Counted from the first letter of the stretch, positions 25,327-33,725 are shown. The stretch is 35,462 bases of DNA from Calditrichota bacterium (GCA_018644935.1 JABGPL010000042.1:1-35462); one strand, 5' to 3'. Numbers and translations: made by a program. The notes: generated by a model from the letters alone, not told the origin.

Positions 25327-25545
25327 ATGGACGAAGAGCACGAATGTCATTGCATGTCGGATAAAGACTTCAAGGCTGATCTGGCAAAAGATATTTTTCT
25401 AAAGGTTATGGAAAAAGCCGAGGAACGGTATTTTGAAATGACCTTTGAGGATGAATCCAACGAACCACTCACCGAAAAACAAATCACAGAATACATGTCT
25501 TGGTCAATCAATGTTGTGAACAAGATGTTTAAAGAGCTTGAGTAA
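25327..25545 (+). CDS. Small acidic hypothetical protein
   Basis: A 72-residue ORF with a GGAG site seven bases before its ATG. The N-terminus has a small Cys/His cluster (E-H-E-C-H-C-M), and the rest is highly charged and probably helical (L-A-K-D-I-F-L-K-V-M-E-K-A-E-E-R-Y-F-E-M), with P-L-T-E-K-Q-I-T-E-Y-M near the end. No signal peptide or membrane segment, so it should be cytosolic. I do not recognise the family. It is bracketed by identical 25-bp palindromes (25004-25028 and 25574-25598) and lies 185 bases before the ECF sigma gene on the same strand. Codon use and ribosome site favour a real gene. Confidence 0.6.
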   Translation: MDEEHECHCMSDKDFKADLAKDIFLKVMEKAEERYFEMTFEDESNEPLTEKQITEYMSWSINVVNKMFKELE

Positions 25546-25573
25546 GTTATTGATTTCTTTAGGAATTTCAAAA

Positions 25574-25653
25574 GGGTTGAAGATATTCAACCCCTACAGA
25601 AAGAAAATGTTCATCCCATACAAAAAACGGGTTTGATTAAATATTTTCAAAAC
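25574..25653. repeat. 25-bp palindromic direct repeat, copy 2, plus a degenerate third copy
   Basis: 25574-25598 repeats 25004-25028 exactly (GGGTTGAAGATATTCAACCC then CTACA). About 30 bases on, 25629-25653 (GGTTTGA...TCAAAACC, then TATG) looks like a diverged third copy. The hairpin may also end the transcript of the small gene at 25327. Confidence 0.7.
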
Positions 25654-25730
25654 CTATGCAACCAATTCATGAATTGGGGTGTCTCATAGTCAGAAGATTA
25701 CTGCAGTGATATTCTTTTTTTAGAGGAAAG

Positions 25731-26246
25731 TTGGATTTCGAACAATTATTAAAAGCCTGTTACAACGATGTTGTCAGGTATTCGCGGGCAATGGCTGGGT
25801 CAGCAGTTGATGGGGATGACCTCCTTCAGGATGCGCTGATTCGGGCGTGGAAGGGATTTCCGCGACTGAATGACCCGGACAGGTTTAAGTTCTGGTTGCT
25901 CAAAATTATCAAGAACACACACTTTTCAAGGTCCCGTTTACAATGGGCGAAGAGAATGTTTGGTCTTGAGGCAGCAGGAGATTTGCCCAGCACAGATGTT
26001 CTTCCATATGAGGAAAAAGAGCTCGTCAGGATGGCATTAAAACGATTACCTGAAGCACAGCGGGAGGCATTAATATTGTTTGAAGTCCTCAACATGAGCA
26101 TAGCTGAAGTAGCTATGCAACAGAAAATCACTAATTCCGCCGCAAAAAGCCGTCTGGCGCGAGGTAGAATCAAACTTCGCGAGGCGTATCAAGCTTTGTC
26201 AAACATGGAGGCTCGTCATGGAGCAAGAGTCGTACAACCCGGTTGA
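25731..26246 (+). CDS. ECF-type RNA polymerase sigma factor
   Basis: A 171-residue protein with the two ECF domains: region 2 (about 5-70, with D-D-L-L-Q-D-A-L-I-R-A-W-K-G and F-K-F-W-L-L-K-I-I-K-N) and region 4 (about 97-150, with L-P-E-A-Q-R-E-A-L-I-L-F-E-V and the HTH M-S-I-A-E-V-A...S-A-A-K-S-R-L-A-R-G-R). The start is TTG at 25731 with GAGG four bases upstream; there is no better start before region 2. The 3' end overlaps the next gene by 29 bases, so the two are translated together. By family knowledge it directs polymerase to an extracytoplasmic stress regulon and is held inactive by a partner anti-sigma factor, here probably the next gene. The targets may include the metal-efflux operon 1.5 kb downstream, which is inference from position. 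Confidence 0.92.
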   Translation: MDFEQLLKACYNDVVRYSRAMAGSAVDGDDLLQDALIRAWKGFPRLNDPDRFKFWLLKIIKNTHFSRSRLQWAKRMFGLEAAGDLPSTDVLPYEEKELVRMALKRLPEAQREALILFEVLNMSIAEVAMQQKITNSAAKSRLARGRIKLREAYQALSNMEARHGARVVQPG

Positions 26247-27063
26247 TCGAGGTTTGAAGCAACTGGCTGATGAAGAGCTCAAGCCTTTTCACTATGAACG
26301 AATGATGGCGGGAGTGCGGAGTAAAAACGAGAGGATTAGCCCAATCATGAACATCACAAGAAAAACAGCGCTCATTTCGGTAGCATTTGCAGTAATCGTA
26401 CTGGCTATGGTTCTTATTCCAGCCACTTATTCGATGAAAGTCGGGGATCTGGTCACCGCCGAGTTTGCGGTGGATGTTAATATCCCGAAGGGCGGAGCAT
26501 CACCGGCAGTAATGCCTGATTTGGATAATGTCATGAAGGCAGTTGAGGGTATTGAGGGAGTTGTCAACCGGAATTTGAATATCAATAACGGTAATGCCGA
26601 ATTGGTTATGACGTTCGTTGATAGAGACATTAAAGACGTTGAACCTGAGATAAGAGCAGCTCTGGCTGGAGTTGTCGACAAAAATGCAACAATATCTCTG
26701 CGAAGTGAAGAGATCACCAAACCGGTTGGAGGAAACGCACTTGCGGCTGTAACCAATGGAAGAGTTTGTATTGGTGTTGAAGGTCCGACAGATGAAGAGT
26801 TAGAAAATACCTTGAGAGCTGCTTTTGCATCTCAAGGACTCCAACTTACCGAAGTAGATGTAAAAACGGAACATATGGGAGACGGGGAGATTCGGCGGGA
26901 GATCAGAATTGGTGCAGTCGGAGCCGATGAAGGAGCTCTAGAAGACTGTGAAGGAGCCGCTGGAGTTGCTTTGGAGGCAATAGAAATCAACATGGATCAG
27001 GATGGTCAGGTTAGGATAATTAAGAAGTACATTGATGGGGATGATGAGAAAATAAGCCCTTGA
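26218..27063 (+). CDS. Single-pass membrane protein, probable anti-sigma factor of the preceding ECF sigma
   Basis: The ATG at 26218 lies inside the sigma gene, with GGAGG six bases upstream. The 281-residue product has a cytosolic N-terminus of about 50 residues (helical, R-G-L-K-Q-L-A-D-E-E-L), one membrane segment (about 51-69) and an extracytoplasmic part of about 210 residues. That part seems to hold two related halves of about 70-80 residues, each with an acidic helix followed by a beta-strand pair (D-V-E-P-E-I-R-A-A-L-A-G-V and D-E-E-L-E-N-T-L-R-A-A-F-A-S). The position and topology are those of an anti-sigma factor, but the H-x3-C-x2-C zinc motif is absent and I do not recognise the outer domain. 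The transcript should end at the hairpin at 27091-27122. Confidence 0.7.
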   Translation: MEQESYNPVDRGLKQLADEELKPFHYERMMAGVRSKNERISPIMNITRKTALISVAFAVIVLAMVLIPATYSMKVGDLVTAEFAVDVNIPKGGASPAVMPDLDNVMKAVEGIEGVVNRNLNINNGNAELVMTFVDRDIKDVEPEIRAALAGVVDKNATISLRSEEITKPVGGNALAAVTNGRVCIGVEGPTDEELENTLRAAFASQGLQLTEVDVKTEHMGDGEIRREIRIGAVGADEGALEDCEGAAGVALEAIEINMDQDGQVRIIKKYIDGDDEKISP

Positions 27064-27090
27064 GCCTGCTCGAAACATAAATAAGAGTAC

Positions 27091-27122
27091 CGTGACGCCT
27101 GATTAAAAAATCAGGCGTCACG
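27091..27122 (+). terminator. Terminator of the sigma/anti-sigma operon
   Basis: Perfect 14-base arms (27091-27104 and 27109-27122) containing GACGCCTGATT/AATCAGGCGTC around an AAAA loop, followed by AATTT. It lies 28 bases past the stop. Confidence 0.8.
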
Positions 27123-27257
27123 AATTTAACCCAAAAATAATATTGTAGGTGTAAGGAAATAGAATACACTGGTATATGATTTTAGAAAGTATTATATTAT
27201 AAAATATCTTGTTCATGAAAAATGGAACCAGAGGACAGTTATTATTGTAAAAGGGAT

Positions 27258-27587
27258 ATGAGGAAACACCCCAACATATTAAAAAATCTGATTTCGATTC
27301 TTGTTGTTTTTGCATTTTGTGTCGCAATGACTCACGTTTTGATTGATTATGCCGCACCGCATGAATCACATTCAGATCATTGTTCAGAAGATGTTCCAGT
27401 TCGGGCGAATAATCAGGATATGGGTGCCTCGGATGATTGCTCATGCTTATGTCACATCTTTGAGCAAAAGTCATTAACTTTCTCAAGCCTGCAAATATAC
27501 ATGCCCAGCTTCCTGTTGGAGCTTCCACCAAACCTATCACCGAAATCGACCTATCCCGAGAGGATAGAGCGTCCCCCTCAAGCTTAG
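27258..27587 (+). CDS. Small exported Cys/His-rich protein ahead of the metal-efflux operon
   Basis: From ATG 27258 the product is 109 residues, starting with a signal sequence or anchor (MRKHPNILKN then I-S-I-L-V-V-F-A-F-C-V-A-M). An in-frame ATG at 27222 is possible but has no ribosome site and would add 12 residues before the signal. After the membrane segment come H-E-S-H-S-D-H-C and then D-D-C-S-C-L-C-H, a dense cluster of metal-type ligands. The end, Y-P-E-R-I-E-R-P-P-Q-A, resembles small proteins I recall being encoded beside heavy-metal RND operons in several phyla. No domain name can be given with certainty. It lies 163 bases before the outer-membrane factor gene on the same strand. 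A periplasmic metal-binding or sensing role is inferred from residues and context. A longer antisense ORF (27118-27540) was considered a shadow. Confidence 0.6.
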   Translation: MRKHPNILKNLISILVVFAFCVAMTHVLIDYAAPHESHSDHCSEDVPVRANNQDMGASDDCSCLCHIFEQKSLTFSSLQIYMPSFLLELPPNLSPKSTYPERIERPPQA

Positions 27588-27750
27588 TTTTTTACCAATC
27601 GAATGTATTTCCTAATCTGATTTTCTAAAATACGGATTATGGACATACTCAGACTTAGCTTAAATAAACGAAAAAAACACCTTAAGAAACTTCTTTCCGA
27701 ATAAACGGGATTAAAGAAGTTATTACGAGTTACAACTCGGAGGAACACCA

Positions 27751-29073
27751 TTGTTTGGTAAAATTATTATCTTCCTGTTGATGATTTCTGCATCCATATC
27801 TGGGATAACATCCCTCCTTGCAGAACCATTGACTATAAATGAGGCGGTTCGGTTAACGCTTAAAACACATCCAGATGTGAAGATTGCTTCAGCCCTGATT
27901 GAGGAGGCTAAAGGGAATCGAATGAGTGAGCTTTCTCTCTCTTCTCCCGGATTAGCGATCGAATACGAAGGCATTCCAGATGGGGAGGGATTTTCAGAAT
28001 ATGAGGAAAGGCGGATTGCAATTTCTCAGGAGTTTGAATTTCCACTTCGATACATCTGGCTCAGTCGATCTGCTAATATAGAGGTTGAGCTTGCTAGATT
28101 GGAAAGTAGATCTTTGCTACTCGACCTTGAAGCTCGAATTAGGCAAACTTATTTTGATACCTGGATTCAAATTCGCTCGAATGAAATCCTAACAGAAATT
28201 TCATTGGGTGCGGAAAGCTATGCTCAAAAAATTGAGAGACAATTCGAGTTAGGAGAAGCCTCTCGGCTTGACGCAAAACGGGCTCGCCTTGAGGCTCTCG
28301 AAGTTAAGGGGCAGCTTAAAAATGCAATTCGGTCTGTTGCGACGGCAAAATTAAAATTGGCGTCACTAACAGGTTATGATGTTAGTGACGTGGAATTGGT
28401 GTTCTCACTAGATGACAACCAAATTGACACAGACCGGATAGGTAGAGCATTGTTAGATCTCAAAAGCACCTCTAATCAGGTGATAAAAGAGCCAATTGCA
28501 GATAATCCGGAGACAGCCTTCATACAGGCGGAATTAGAACTTGCGGGAACTGCAAAAACGCTCAGTAGAACAGCATGGTTGCCCGAGCTCGAATTCAGTT
28601 ACTTTCAGCAAACAGTTCCAGACGATGATTCTGAATTCTGGGGAGTTGAGCTCGGCTTCAATTTGCCAGTTTGGTTCTGGTGGGGTGGAAGAGGGGATAT
28701 GAAAGTTGCTGAAGCTCATGAGAAAAATATTAAAGAACAACTCGCAGCCAATCAGATAGATGTGCTCTCCGAATGGCAGGAGATTGCACAGAATCTCGTA
28801 TCGGCGGTTGAAAGGTATGACTTATACAAACATGATATTCTGCCTCTTAGTCAAGAAACTTATGAACTTTCCATACGAAGTTTTGATGTAGGTGAGGCGG
28901 ATTACTTTGAGGTAATAGATGCTCAAAGAAACTTGCTGGATGTGCAGCTCGACTTCCTCGAGACAACAGGTGATGTATACAGCAATCAGATCGAAATCGA
29001 CCGTCTCGAAGGACGATCGATTCTTGATTATGAAAATAAAGGTAATGAAGGCGATACCCGGAGAAAACCATGA
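27751..29073 (+). CDS. Outer-membrane efflux protein (TolC/CusC-type)
   Basis: The TTG start at 27751 has GGAGG seven bases upstream and begins a signal peptide (MFGKIIIFLLMISASISG). The 440-residue product has the usual outer-membrane efflux layout: L-T-I-N-E-A-V-R-L-T-L-K-T-H-P-D-V near the mature N-terminus, two repeated helical halves (about 35-220 and 235-420), and the motif S-F-D-V-G-E-A-D-Y-F-E-V-I-D-A-Q-R-N-L-L-D near the end, typical of the second half. It should form the trimeric outer-membrane channel of the efflux system. Its TGA overlaps the ATG of the adaptor gene (ATGA, 29070-29073), showing translational coupling. Confidence 0.92.
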   Translation: MFGKIIIFLLMISASISGITSLLAEPLTINEAVRLTLKTHPDVKIASALIEEAKGNRMSELSLSSPGLAIEYEGIPDGEGFSEYEERRIAISQEFEFPLRYIWLSRSANIEVELARLESRSLLLDLEARIRQTYFDTWIQIRSNEILTEISLGAESYAQKIERQFELGEASRLDAKRARLEALEVKGQLKNAIRSVATAKLKLASLTGYDVSDVELVFSLDDNQIDTDRIGRALLDLKSTSNQVIKEPIADNPETAFIQAELELAGTAKTLSRTAWLPELEFSYFQQTVPDDDSEFWGVELGFNLPVWFWWGGRGDMKVAEAHEKNIKEQLAANQIDVLSEWQEIAQNLVSAVERYDLYKHDILPLSQETYELSIRSFDVGEADYFEVIDAQRNLLDVQLDFLETTGDVYSNQIEIDRLEGRSILDYENKGNEGDTRRKP

Positions 29074-30434
29074 AACTAAGATTTCAGAAAATAAATTTAA
29101 AAGTGCTTTTCTTTGCAATGATAGGTATTTCACTCATCGGTTATGTTGGTGGTTCTTTTGCAGTAGATGATGATCCACACGCCGGGCACGACCATGCTAA
29201 GGTTGAAGAATATGAAGCTGAGGAACTCGATCCACATGCTGGGCATGACCACGGATCTGAAGAGGCTGAAGAAGCTGACTCACATGCGGGTAATGATCAT
29301 GAAGCAGAAGAGGTTGATCCTCATGCCGGACATGACCACGGAGTTGATGAAGCTGATGATCATGCGGGTGTTATACATATAGGGATGCAGGGGATTAAAG
29401 AGGCAGGAATTGTTGTAGAACGGGTGAAAAAGGGAACTTTGAAAAGCAACTTAAATTTACCCGGTACAGTTTTGCCGCATCCGAATGGAGAAGGACTGGT
29501 CGGGGCGTTGATCGAAGGGAGGATCAAAGCTCTGTATGCAGATTACGGTGACTACGTTGAGGCTGGAGAAGCTCTTTGTATGATTGAATCTCCGACGGTA
29601 GGTGAGGCAGAAGCGGCATTTGCTATATCAATGGCTGAATATACATTCATAAAAAGTGATCATATCCGTCACCAACAGCTTGTTCAAGAGGGGATTGGCT
29701 CTCAGAAGGAAGTACTCGAACTGAAAATGCAGCTTGATATGGTTCAGAATACCTTGAAGTCTGCTGAAAACACCTTAATGGCATTAGGTTTTTCAATGAG
29801 TGATATTGAGAAACTGAGATCGGGGCAGCAAACAGCCGGTGTCGTTACGCTTCGCAGTCCGATCTCAGGATCAGTAGTAAACAGGGAAGCTCGATTGGGG
29901 ATGAAAGTAAACCCTGACATGGATTTGTTTCACATTGTTAATAACAGTAGGGTCAGGGTGCAGGTCAATATTCCTGAACATGAAATACAAAACATCATTC
30001 CAGGTATGGACGTACAGGTTTCATCACTTAATGGCACTGGAAATGTTCTTTTCGCATCAATAGATAGAATTTCAGGCATGATCTCGGAGGATACCAGAAC
30101 TGTCACGGCATTCGTAGACGTATCCAATCCCAAAAAGAATCTCCTGCCCGGAGCTTATGTCACAGTCAACATCGACATGGATAAGGGATCAGAAGAAGCG
30201 TTTTTAGTTCCTGTTGAATCGGTCATTTGTGACGAGCACGGAGACAAGCTCGTGTATGTAGAGGTTGAACCCGGAGGTTTCGGCGAACGCGAAATAGAAA
30301 CCGGATACAGTAAGGGTGGGTGGTATGAAGTATCCGAAGGGCTGATGATGGGTGAGCGCATTGTTATGAAAGGTGCGTTTGCTATTAAATCCGAGGCTGG
30401 AAAAAGTGAGTTTCATGGCGGTTGTTCACACTAA
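29070..30434 (+). CDS. Periplasmic adaptor (membrane fusion) subunit with His-rich repeats, CusB/CzcB-type
   Basis: A 454-residue membrane-fusion protein. After a signal or anchor (about 1-31) residues 37-103 hold four H-A-G-[HN]-D-H repeats separated by acidic spacers, with 13 histidines in all. A standard adaptor body follows: a barrel-sandwich half-motif (G-A-L-I-E-G-R-I-K-A-L-Y-A-D-Y-G-D-Y-V), a helical hairpin (about 185-250), the second lipoyl half (L-R-S-P-I-S-G-S-V-V) and a beta-barrel (V-Q-V-N-I-P-E-H-E-I, P-G-A-Y-V-T-V-N-I). It bridges the RND pump and the outer-membrane channel. The His repeats probably bind divalent metal such as zinc, nickel, cobalt or copper. GGAG lies six bases before the ATG, and the gene overlaps its upstream neighbour by four bases. 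Confidence 0.93.
   Translation: MKLRFQKINLKVLFFAMIGISLIGYVGGSFAVDDDPHAGHDHAKVEEYEAEELDPHAGHDHGSEEAEEADSHAGNDHEAEEVDPHAGHDHGVDEADDHAGVIHIGMQGIKEAGIVVERVKKGTLKSNLNLPGTVLPHPNGEGLVGALIEGRIKALYADYGDYVEAGEALCMIESPTVGEAEAAFAISMAEYTFIKSDHIRHQQLVQEGIGSQKEVLELKMQLDMVQNTLKSAENTLMALGFSMSDIEKLRSGQQTAGVVTLRSPISGSVVNREARLGMKVNPDMDLFHIVNNSRVRVQVNIPEHEIQNIIPGMDVQVSSLNGTGNVLFASIDRISGMISEDTRTVTAFVDVSNPKKNLLPGAYVTVNIDMDKGSEEAFLVPVESVICDEHGDKLVYVEVEPGGFGEREIETGYSKGGWYEVSEGLMMGERIVMKGAFAIKSEAGKSEFHGGCSH
29178..29339 (+). repeat. In-frame tandem repeats encoding D-P-H-A-G-H-D-H
   Basis: Four imperfect units spaced 39-57 bases apart encode the His-rich segment of the adaptor. They share a GAYYCNCAYGC...GAYCAYG pattern with mostly synonymous changes, showing selection on the protein motif. 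Confidence 0.75.
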
Positions 30435-30446
30435 AAGAGATAAACT

Positions 30447-33400
30447 ATGTTGAAGAATCTTATTGAATTTTCCATCAACCGTCGGTTGCTTCTTGGATTA
30501 TTCCTACTTGTAGTGATCGGAGTGGGAGCCGTTTCATATCGACAACTTCCAGTCGATGCTTTCCCGGATATCTCACCAATCATGGTGCCTGTTTTTGCAG
30601 AAGCTCACGGTATGGCTCCGGAGGAGGTTGAGAGGTTAATTACATATCCCATCGAAACGGCAATGAATGGTTTGCCCGGTATTACTGATATTAGGTCAAC
30701 ATCTGCGTTTGGTATGGCTGTAATTTATATCTATTTCAAGGATGAAATCGATATATACTTTGCCCGGCAATTAGTGTCTGAACGATTAAATACTGCAATG
30801 GCAGACTTACCGGAAATGCATGAACCACCGGGATTAGGTCCAATATCTACAGGACTGGGTCAGGTATTCATGTATTACCTTACAGCTGATGAAACAGTAG
30901 ACACTGATGGGCAACCGCTGGATATTTACCTGAGAACGTTGAATGACTGGGTGGTAAAATACCAGATCGGTACCGTTCCAGGTGTTACGGAAGTACTATC
31001 AATGGGCGGAAACGTACTTCAGTTTCAAGTTAATTTAGATCCACACAAATTAATGGCATACGACCTTGGTCTTGAAGAAGTTGTTGAAGCCATTCAGGAG
31101 AACAACAGAAATGTTGGTGGTCAGTTTATAATCCGGGGTAGAGAAGAATATCTCATTCGGGGTCTTGGACTACTGGAAAACGCAGAGCAACTCTCGCAAA
31201 TTAAGATTAAGGAAGTTGATGGTGTTGTAGTCCGCTTAAGTCAAGTCGCGAATGTTAATATCGGTCCAGAAATTCGGCGCGGTGTTGTCCTGAAGGATGG
31301 AGTTGGTGAGGTTGTCTCTGGAATAGTGTTAAAACTCTTCGGGGAGAATACCAGTAATGTAATTGAAAACCTCTACACAAAAATCGATGATATAAAAGAG
31401 GGTCTACCGCAAGGTGTCCAACTCGTTCCATTCTACGAGCAAGCCGATCTCGTCACCAAAGCCACCGGCACTGTAAAGAACGCATTGTTTACGGGTGCGA
31501 TCCTGGTAATTTTGGTACTTCTGCTGTTTTTGGGAAATGTTCGAAGTGCGCTGGTTGTGGCGGTTTCTTTGCCAATGTCAATGTTGATGGCATTTCTGTT
31601 TATGAAACAAACGGGGATATCAGCAAATCTTATGTCGCTCGGGGGATTGGCAATCGCAATTGGTATGATTGTCGATGGTGCGGTGGTAATGGTCGAAAAT
31701 ATCTGGCGGCATTTGGCGGAGTCTGATGGCAAAAAGTCGCTAAAAGAAGTTATTCTAATTGCAGGGCAAGAGGTCTCAAGACCGATTGCATTTGCAATTG
31801 TTATCATCATCATCGTATTCCTGCCACTGTTTACACTGGAAGGAATTGAAGGAAAAATGTTCAGTCCGATGGCTTTCACAATTACATTCGGATTGATCGG
31901 TTCGTTAATTTTCAGTTTCACGCTCATCCCTTTCCTTGCTTCATTATTTTTCAGAGGAAAAATATCCAATAAGGATAACTTTTTAGTTAAGGGAATTAAA
32001 AGTTCCTATAAAGCAATTCTAACTAAGATTATTGCTAAACCACTAATGGTAATTCTGCCTTCTGTAATAGCTCTGGGGATTAGTCTTCTCCTCATACCAC
32101 ATTTGGGTACAGAATTCATTCCCACGCTGGAGGAAGGAGCAATCTCTGTTCAAGTGATTGCTGCTCCTTCAACTTCTTTGGAAGAGATGACGCGGATTCT
32201 TGAAATTCAGCAGGAAAAGATGGCAAAGCACCAGGAGGTGACGTATTGTGTAACCTTAATTGGCAGACCAGAAGCTGGGTCGCATCCTCATCCAGTTAAT
32301 ACCGCTCATATCCAATTAGGCTTGATACCATTTAAGGAATGGGATTCTGGGCGAACCAAGCAAGATCTTATCAACGAGATACGAGTTGAATTAGAAGCCT
32401 ATCCGGGTATTCAAATTGCCGTTTCTCAGCCAATCCAAAACATGTTTGATGAGCTTTTGTCCGGTGTTAAGGCTGAGCTTGCAATTAAACTGTTCGGCGA
32501 AGACCTCGAGGTGTTAAGAACAAAAGGTGATGAAATCAAAAATCTGCTGGGCAACGTCGAGGGCATTGCTGATTTATCGCTTGAACAATCATTCGGTCAA
32601 CCGCAGGTTCAAATTGATGTCGATAATGAGATTGCTGCGAGATACGGTCTTGGTGTCGATGACATAATGGAGACCATTGAGATCGGTATTGGTGGCGAGG
32701 TTATCGGTCAGGTATATCAACAGACGCGCAGATTCGGAATATTAGTCAGGTATGATGACCGATTCAGAGATGATGTTGACGCTATTGGAAACATCAGGAT
32801 TCATACCTCTAGCGGGAGTTTTGTACCTCTTTCTACAGTTGCAAAAATCAGCGAGGTTTTAGGTCCGATCCAGATTAATCGGGAGAAAAATCAGCGTCGT
32901 ATTGTGGTACAGGCAAATGTTGAAGGTCGAGATCTCGGAAGTGTTGTCAATGAAATGCAAGCTGTGTTAAAGGAAAATTTGGAGCTGCCACCTGGATACT
33001 TCATTGAATATGGTGGACAATTTGAGAATCAACGTAGGGCAATGGCACGATTAGGGATTATTGTGCCATTGACAATGCTAATTATTTTCATCCTGTTGTT
33101 CTCAGCATTCAACAATATGCGCCATGCGATATTAATTTACCTGAACATTCCTTTTGCATTAATCGGTGGTGTTTTAGCCCTTTATATAACAGGCCAATAT
33201 TTGTCTGTACCGGCATCAATCGGTTTTATTGCCCTGTTCGGGAATGCTGTACAAAATGGCATTGTGATGGTCAGCTATTTCAATGATCTTCGAAAGAAAG
33301 GACTGCCTCTTAACGAAGTAATTCTAAAAGGAGCTGTTTTGCGAGTCAGGCCAGTTTCTATGACTGCACTTACAACAATTTTGGGATTAGTCCCGTTACT

Positions 33401-33545
33401 TATTGCAACTGGAATTGGTTCTGAAATTCAAAGACCTCTGGCTATTGTTGTCGTTGGTGGCCTTCTTACATCCACCACCCTGACCTTGTACTTGTTGCCA
33501 TCACTATACGGCATCATCGAACGTAAGTGGGGTAAGGAAAATTGA
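30447..33545 (+). CDS. Heavy-metal efflux RND pump, CusA/CzcA family
   Basis: A 1032-residue inner-membrane RND transporter, complete and of normal family length. It starts M-L-K-N-L-I-E-F-S-I-N-R-R and has Y-R-Q-L-P-V-D-A-F-P-D-I-S-P, two large periplasmic loops and twelve helices. TM4 reads A-I-A-I-G-M-I-V-D-G-A-V-V-M-V-E-N, with the proton-relay Asp410 and Glu417 but without the earlier Asp of the CzcA-type D-F-G triad. This is nearer to CusA-type (monovalent Cu/Ag) pumps, although D-G-A-V-V-M is mixed. Later motifs include G-F-I-A-L-F-G-N-A-V-Q-N-G-I-V-M-V. The gene is 12 bases after the adaptor gene, third in the operon. Substrate call: heavy metal, ion uncertain. Confidence 0.94.
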   Translation: MLKNLIEFSINRRLLLGLFLLVVIGVGAVSYRQLPVDAFPDISPIMVPVFAEAHGMAPEEVERLITYPIETAMNGLPGITDIRSTSAFGMAVIYIYFKDEIDIYFARQLVSERLNTAMADLPEMHEPPGLGPISTGLGQVFMYYLTADETVDTDGQPLDIYLRTLNDWVVKYQIGTVPGVTEVLSMGGNVLQFQVNLDPHKLMAYDLGLEEVVEAIQENNRNVGGQFIIRGREEYLIRGLGLLENAEQLSQIKIKEVDGVVVRLSQVANVNIGPEIRRGVVLKDGVGEVVSGIVLKLFGENTSNVIENLYTKIDDIKEGLPQGVQLVPFYEQADLVTKATGTVKNALFTGAILVILVLLLFLGNVRSALVVAVSLPMSMLMAFLFMKQTGISANLMSLGGLAIAIGMIVDGAVVMVENIWRHLAESDGKKSLKEVILIAGQEVSRPIAFAIVIIIIVFLPLFTLEGIEGKMFSPMAFTITFGLIGSLIFSFTLIPFLASLFFRGKISNKDNFLVKGIKSSYKAILTKIIAKPLMVILPSVIALGISLLLIPHLGTEFIPTLEEGAISVQVIAAPSTSLEEMTRILEIQQEKMAKHQEVTYCVTLIGRPEAGSHPHPVNTAHIQLGLIPFKEWDSGRTKQDLINEIRVELEAYPGIQIAVSQPIQNMFDELLSGVKAELAIKLFGEDLEVLRTKGDEIKNLLGNVEGIADLSLEQSFGQPQVQIDVDNEIAARYGLGVDDIMETIEIGIGGEVIGQVYQQTRRFGILVRYDDRFRDDVDAIGNIRIHTSSGSFVPLSTVAKISEVLGPIQINREKNQRRIVVQANVEGRDLGSVVNEMQAVLKENLELPPGYFIEYGGQFENQRRAMARLGIIVPLTMLIIFILLFSAFNNMRHAILIYLNIPFALIGGVLALYITGQYLSVPASIGFIALFGNAVQNGIVMVSYFNDLRKKGLPLNEVILKGAVLRVRPVSMTALTTILGLVPLLIATGIGSEIQRPLAIVVVGGLLTSTTLTLYLLPSLYGIIERKWGKEN

Positions 33546-33570
33546 TGATTCTGGAAAATCGTTAACTTAT

Positions 33571-33639
33571 AAGGATGTTTAAGGGACAATTCTGTCTGTA
33601 TGTGTCCAATACGCCCTGAGAGACAGAACCTGTATCCTT
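33571..33639. repeat. Imperfect long inverted repeat between convergent RND genes
   Basis: AAGGAT (33571-33576) with ATCCTT (33634-33639), and TTCTGTCT (33590-33597) with AGACAGAA (33621-33628), form a nested imperfect hairpin. The strong terminator at 33695-33725 follows, so this may be a weaker first stop or an RNA stability element. Confidence 0.35.
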
Positions 33640-33694
33640 CAGATCAATAATCTACGCACATCACCTCCGAATCAGCAAATATAAGACATAAAAA

Positions 33695-33725
33695 CGCCCT
33701 TGGGAGATCGTCTCTCCTAAGGGCG
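33695..33725. terminator. Bidirectional terminator between the two RND pump genes
   Basis: CGCCCTTGGGAGA (33695-33707) pairs with TCTCCTAAGGGCG (33713-33725), with one mismatch, over a five-base loop. A-rich sequence precedes and CTTCTTT follows. It can end the plus-strand efflux operon and the minus-strand second pump. Confidence 0.75.

Noticed and set aside
25004-25653. Palindromic repeats considered as a CRISPR array
   Set aside because: Only two identical copies and one degenerate copy with irregular spacing, one interval containing a gene, and no cas genes.
27118-27540. A 140-codon minus-strand ORF overlapping the Cys/His-rich protein gene
   Set aside because: No signal peptide, domain or ribosome site; the plus-strand frame has a signal sequence, a metal-ligand cluster and the right strand for the operon.
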